Part shown: positions 63,655-64,000 of the stretch, piece by piece | How the letters are laid out: each line of letters starts with the position of its first letter | How positions within the stretch are numbered: position 1 is the stretch's first letter | DNA from: Desulfobacterales bacterium | GTDB taxonomy: Bacteria; Desulfobacterota; Desulfobacteria; Desulfobacterales; JAFDDL01 | Assembly: GCA_034003325.1 (NCBI GenBank) | Contig: JAVEYW010000014.1 | Coordinates: 62,001-126,000, forward strand | Length of the DNA: 64,000 bases | Direction: 5' to 3' | Position numbers and translations under genes: made by a program | The notes under the pieces: generated by a model | Database searches by the model: none | What the model saw: the letters and a program-made list of their open reading frames with translations, nothing else | Told to the model about the DNA's origin: nothing

Positions 63655-64000
63655 TTATTTAATCCGAGGAACAAAATCCGGAGGCAATTTCCCCTCTTGC
63701 TTCAGTTTTTGTACAATCATGTCAACCAGATCCTTCTTAATCAACTTTGCTCCCGCTGATCGAGGTAATTCGGAAACAATCTCCAGCCGCTCCGGGAAAT
63801 TATACTTGGCGGTCCCATGCTGACCAAAAAAAGAACTCATCTCTTCAAAAGTAAATGTTTCACCGGATGCGGGAACAACAAAGGCACAAACCCTTTCGCC
63901 GAATACAAGATCCGGCATACCGATGACGGCCGCTTCAGCCACTTTTGGATGTTCCAATAAAATGCCTTCAATCAACCCTGGGTTAATATTTTGCCCTCCG
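63655..64000 (-). CDS. Acyl-CoA synthetase/AMP-ligase, C-terminal part (truncated)
   Basis: This is the C-terminal domain of an AMP-forming acyl-CoA ligase running off the window edge. The visible part starts GGQNINPGLIEGILLEHPKV (the hinge-to-C-domain motif), continues with AAVIGMPDLVFGERVCAFVV, and ends with a basic tail with the catalytic Lys region in SAGAKLIKKDL. The carboxylic acid substrate cannot be told from this part. The amidohydrolase lies about 100 bases downstream on the same strand. Confidence 0.9.
   Translation of the reverse strand, partial: GGQNINPGLIEGILLEHPKVAEAAVIGMPDLVFGERVCAFVVPASGETFTFEEMSSFFGQHGTAKYNFPERLEIVSELPRSAGAKLIKKDLVDMIVQKLKQEGKLPPDFVPRIK

Noticed and set aside
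1..64000. CRISPR array or prophage
   Set aside because: No regularly spaced direct repeats and no phage structural or integrase genes were seen in the window.

Overview
The window reads as a chromosomal segment of an anaerobic deltaproteobacterium (Desulfobacterota, Desulfobacteraceae-like). This is inferred from gene content: a kdsA-kdsC-lptC-lptA-lptB-rpoN-hpf-ptsN-rapZ-EIIA(Man) run, a COG1900 homocysteine-forming enzyme, indolepyruvate:ferredoxin oxidoreductase with an ADP-forming acyl-CoA synthetase, Na+-pump decarboxylase membrane subunits and several acyl-CoA genes. No dissimilatory sulfate-reduction gene lies in the window, so the respiratory type cannot be read directly. Coding density is high; I found no CRISPR array, prophage or integron.

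Layout. 1-4.8 kb: an oxyanion/metal uptake island with a DUF364 tail, ModA-like and ModB-like genes on +, and a TonB-dependent receptor plus ModC-like ATPase on -, the two groups overlapping tail to tail. 5.5-8.3 kb: two acyl-CoA dehydrogenases and a gamma-carbonic-anhydrase-fold protein. 8.8-10.1 kb: a DDE transposase. 10.4-14.2 kb: a Met/His-rich periplasmic protein, a YibE/F membrane protein and alkaline phosphatase. 14.4-19.3 kb: iorA-iorB-acd for 2-oxoacid fermentation with ATP formation. 19.6 kb: a MITE-like palindrome. 20.0-23.7 kb: a cNMP-binding protein, OadG, OadB, then MoaD-like, unknown and ThiF-like genes. 23.9-26.4 kb: a copper P-type ATPase. 26.6-32.0 kb: a 1798-residue exonuclease/RecQ/UvrD fusion. 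32.0-39.2 kb: two methyltransferases, alaS, recA, thpR and a homocysteine biosynthesis gene. 39.7-49.7 kb: Kdo synthesis, LPS transport, sigma-54, nitrogen-PTS genes, then rimI-gap-tpiA-secG-tRNA-Leu. 49.8-54.3 kb: a split response regulator, a GAF-type sigma-54 activator and citrate synthase. 54.9-61.4 kb: CBS protein, DASS transporter, hexapeptide-repeat protein and an NtrB/NtrC-like pair. 61.4-64 kb: a decayed metallo-hydrolase fragment, enoyl-CoA hydratase, an amidohydrolase and the end of an acyl-CoA ligase.

The points most worth a second look are the three-enzyme helicase/nuclease fusion; a structured leader found at the same spacing before two unrelated genes (11.0 and 39.3 kb); the MoaD-like/unknown/ThiF-like cassette whose carrier ends in Ala-Gly instead of Gly-Gly; the TonB receptor joined to a ModC-like ATPase; and a 166-bp full-length palindrome flanked by an 8-bp direct repeat.
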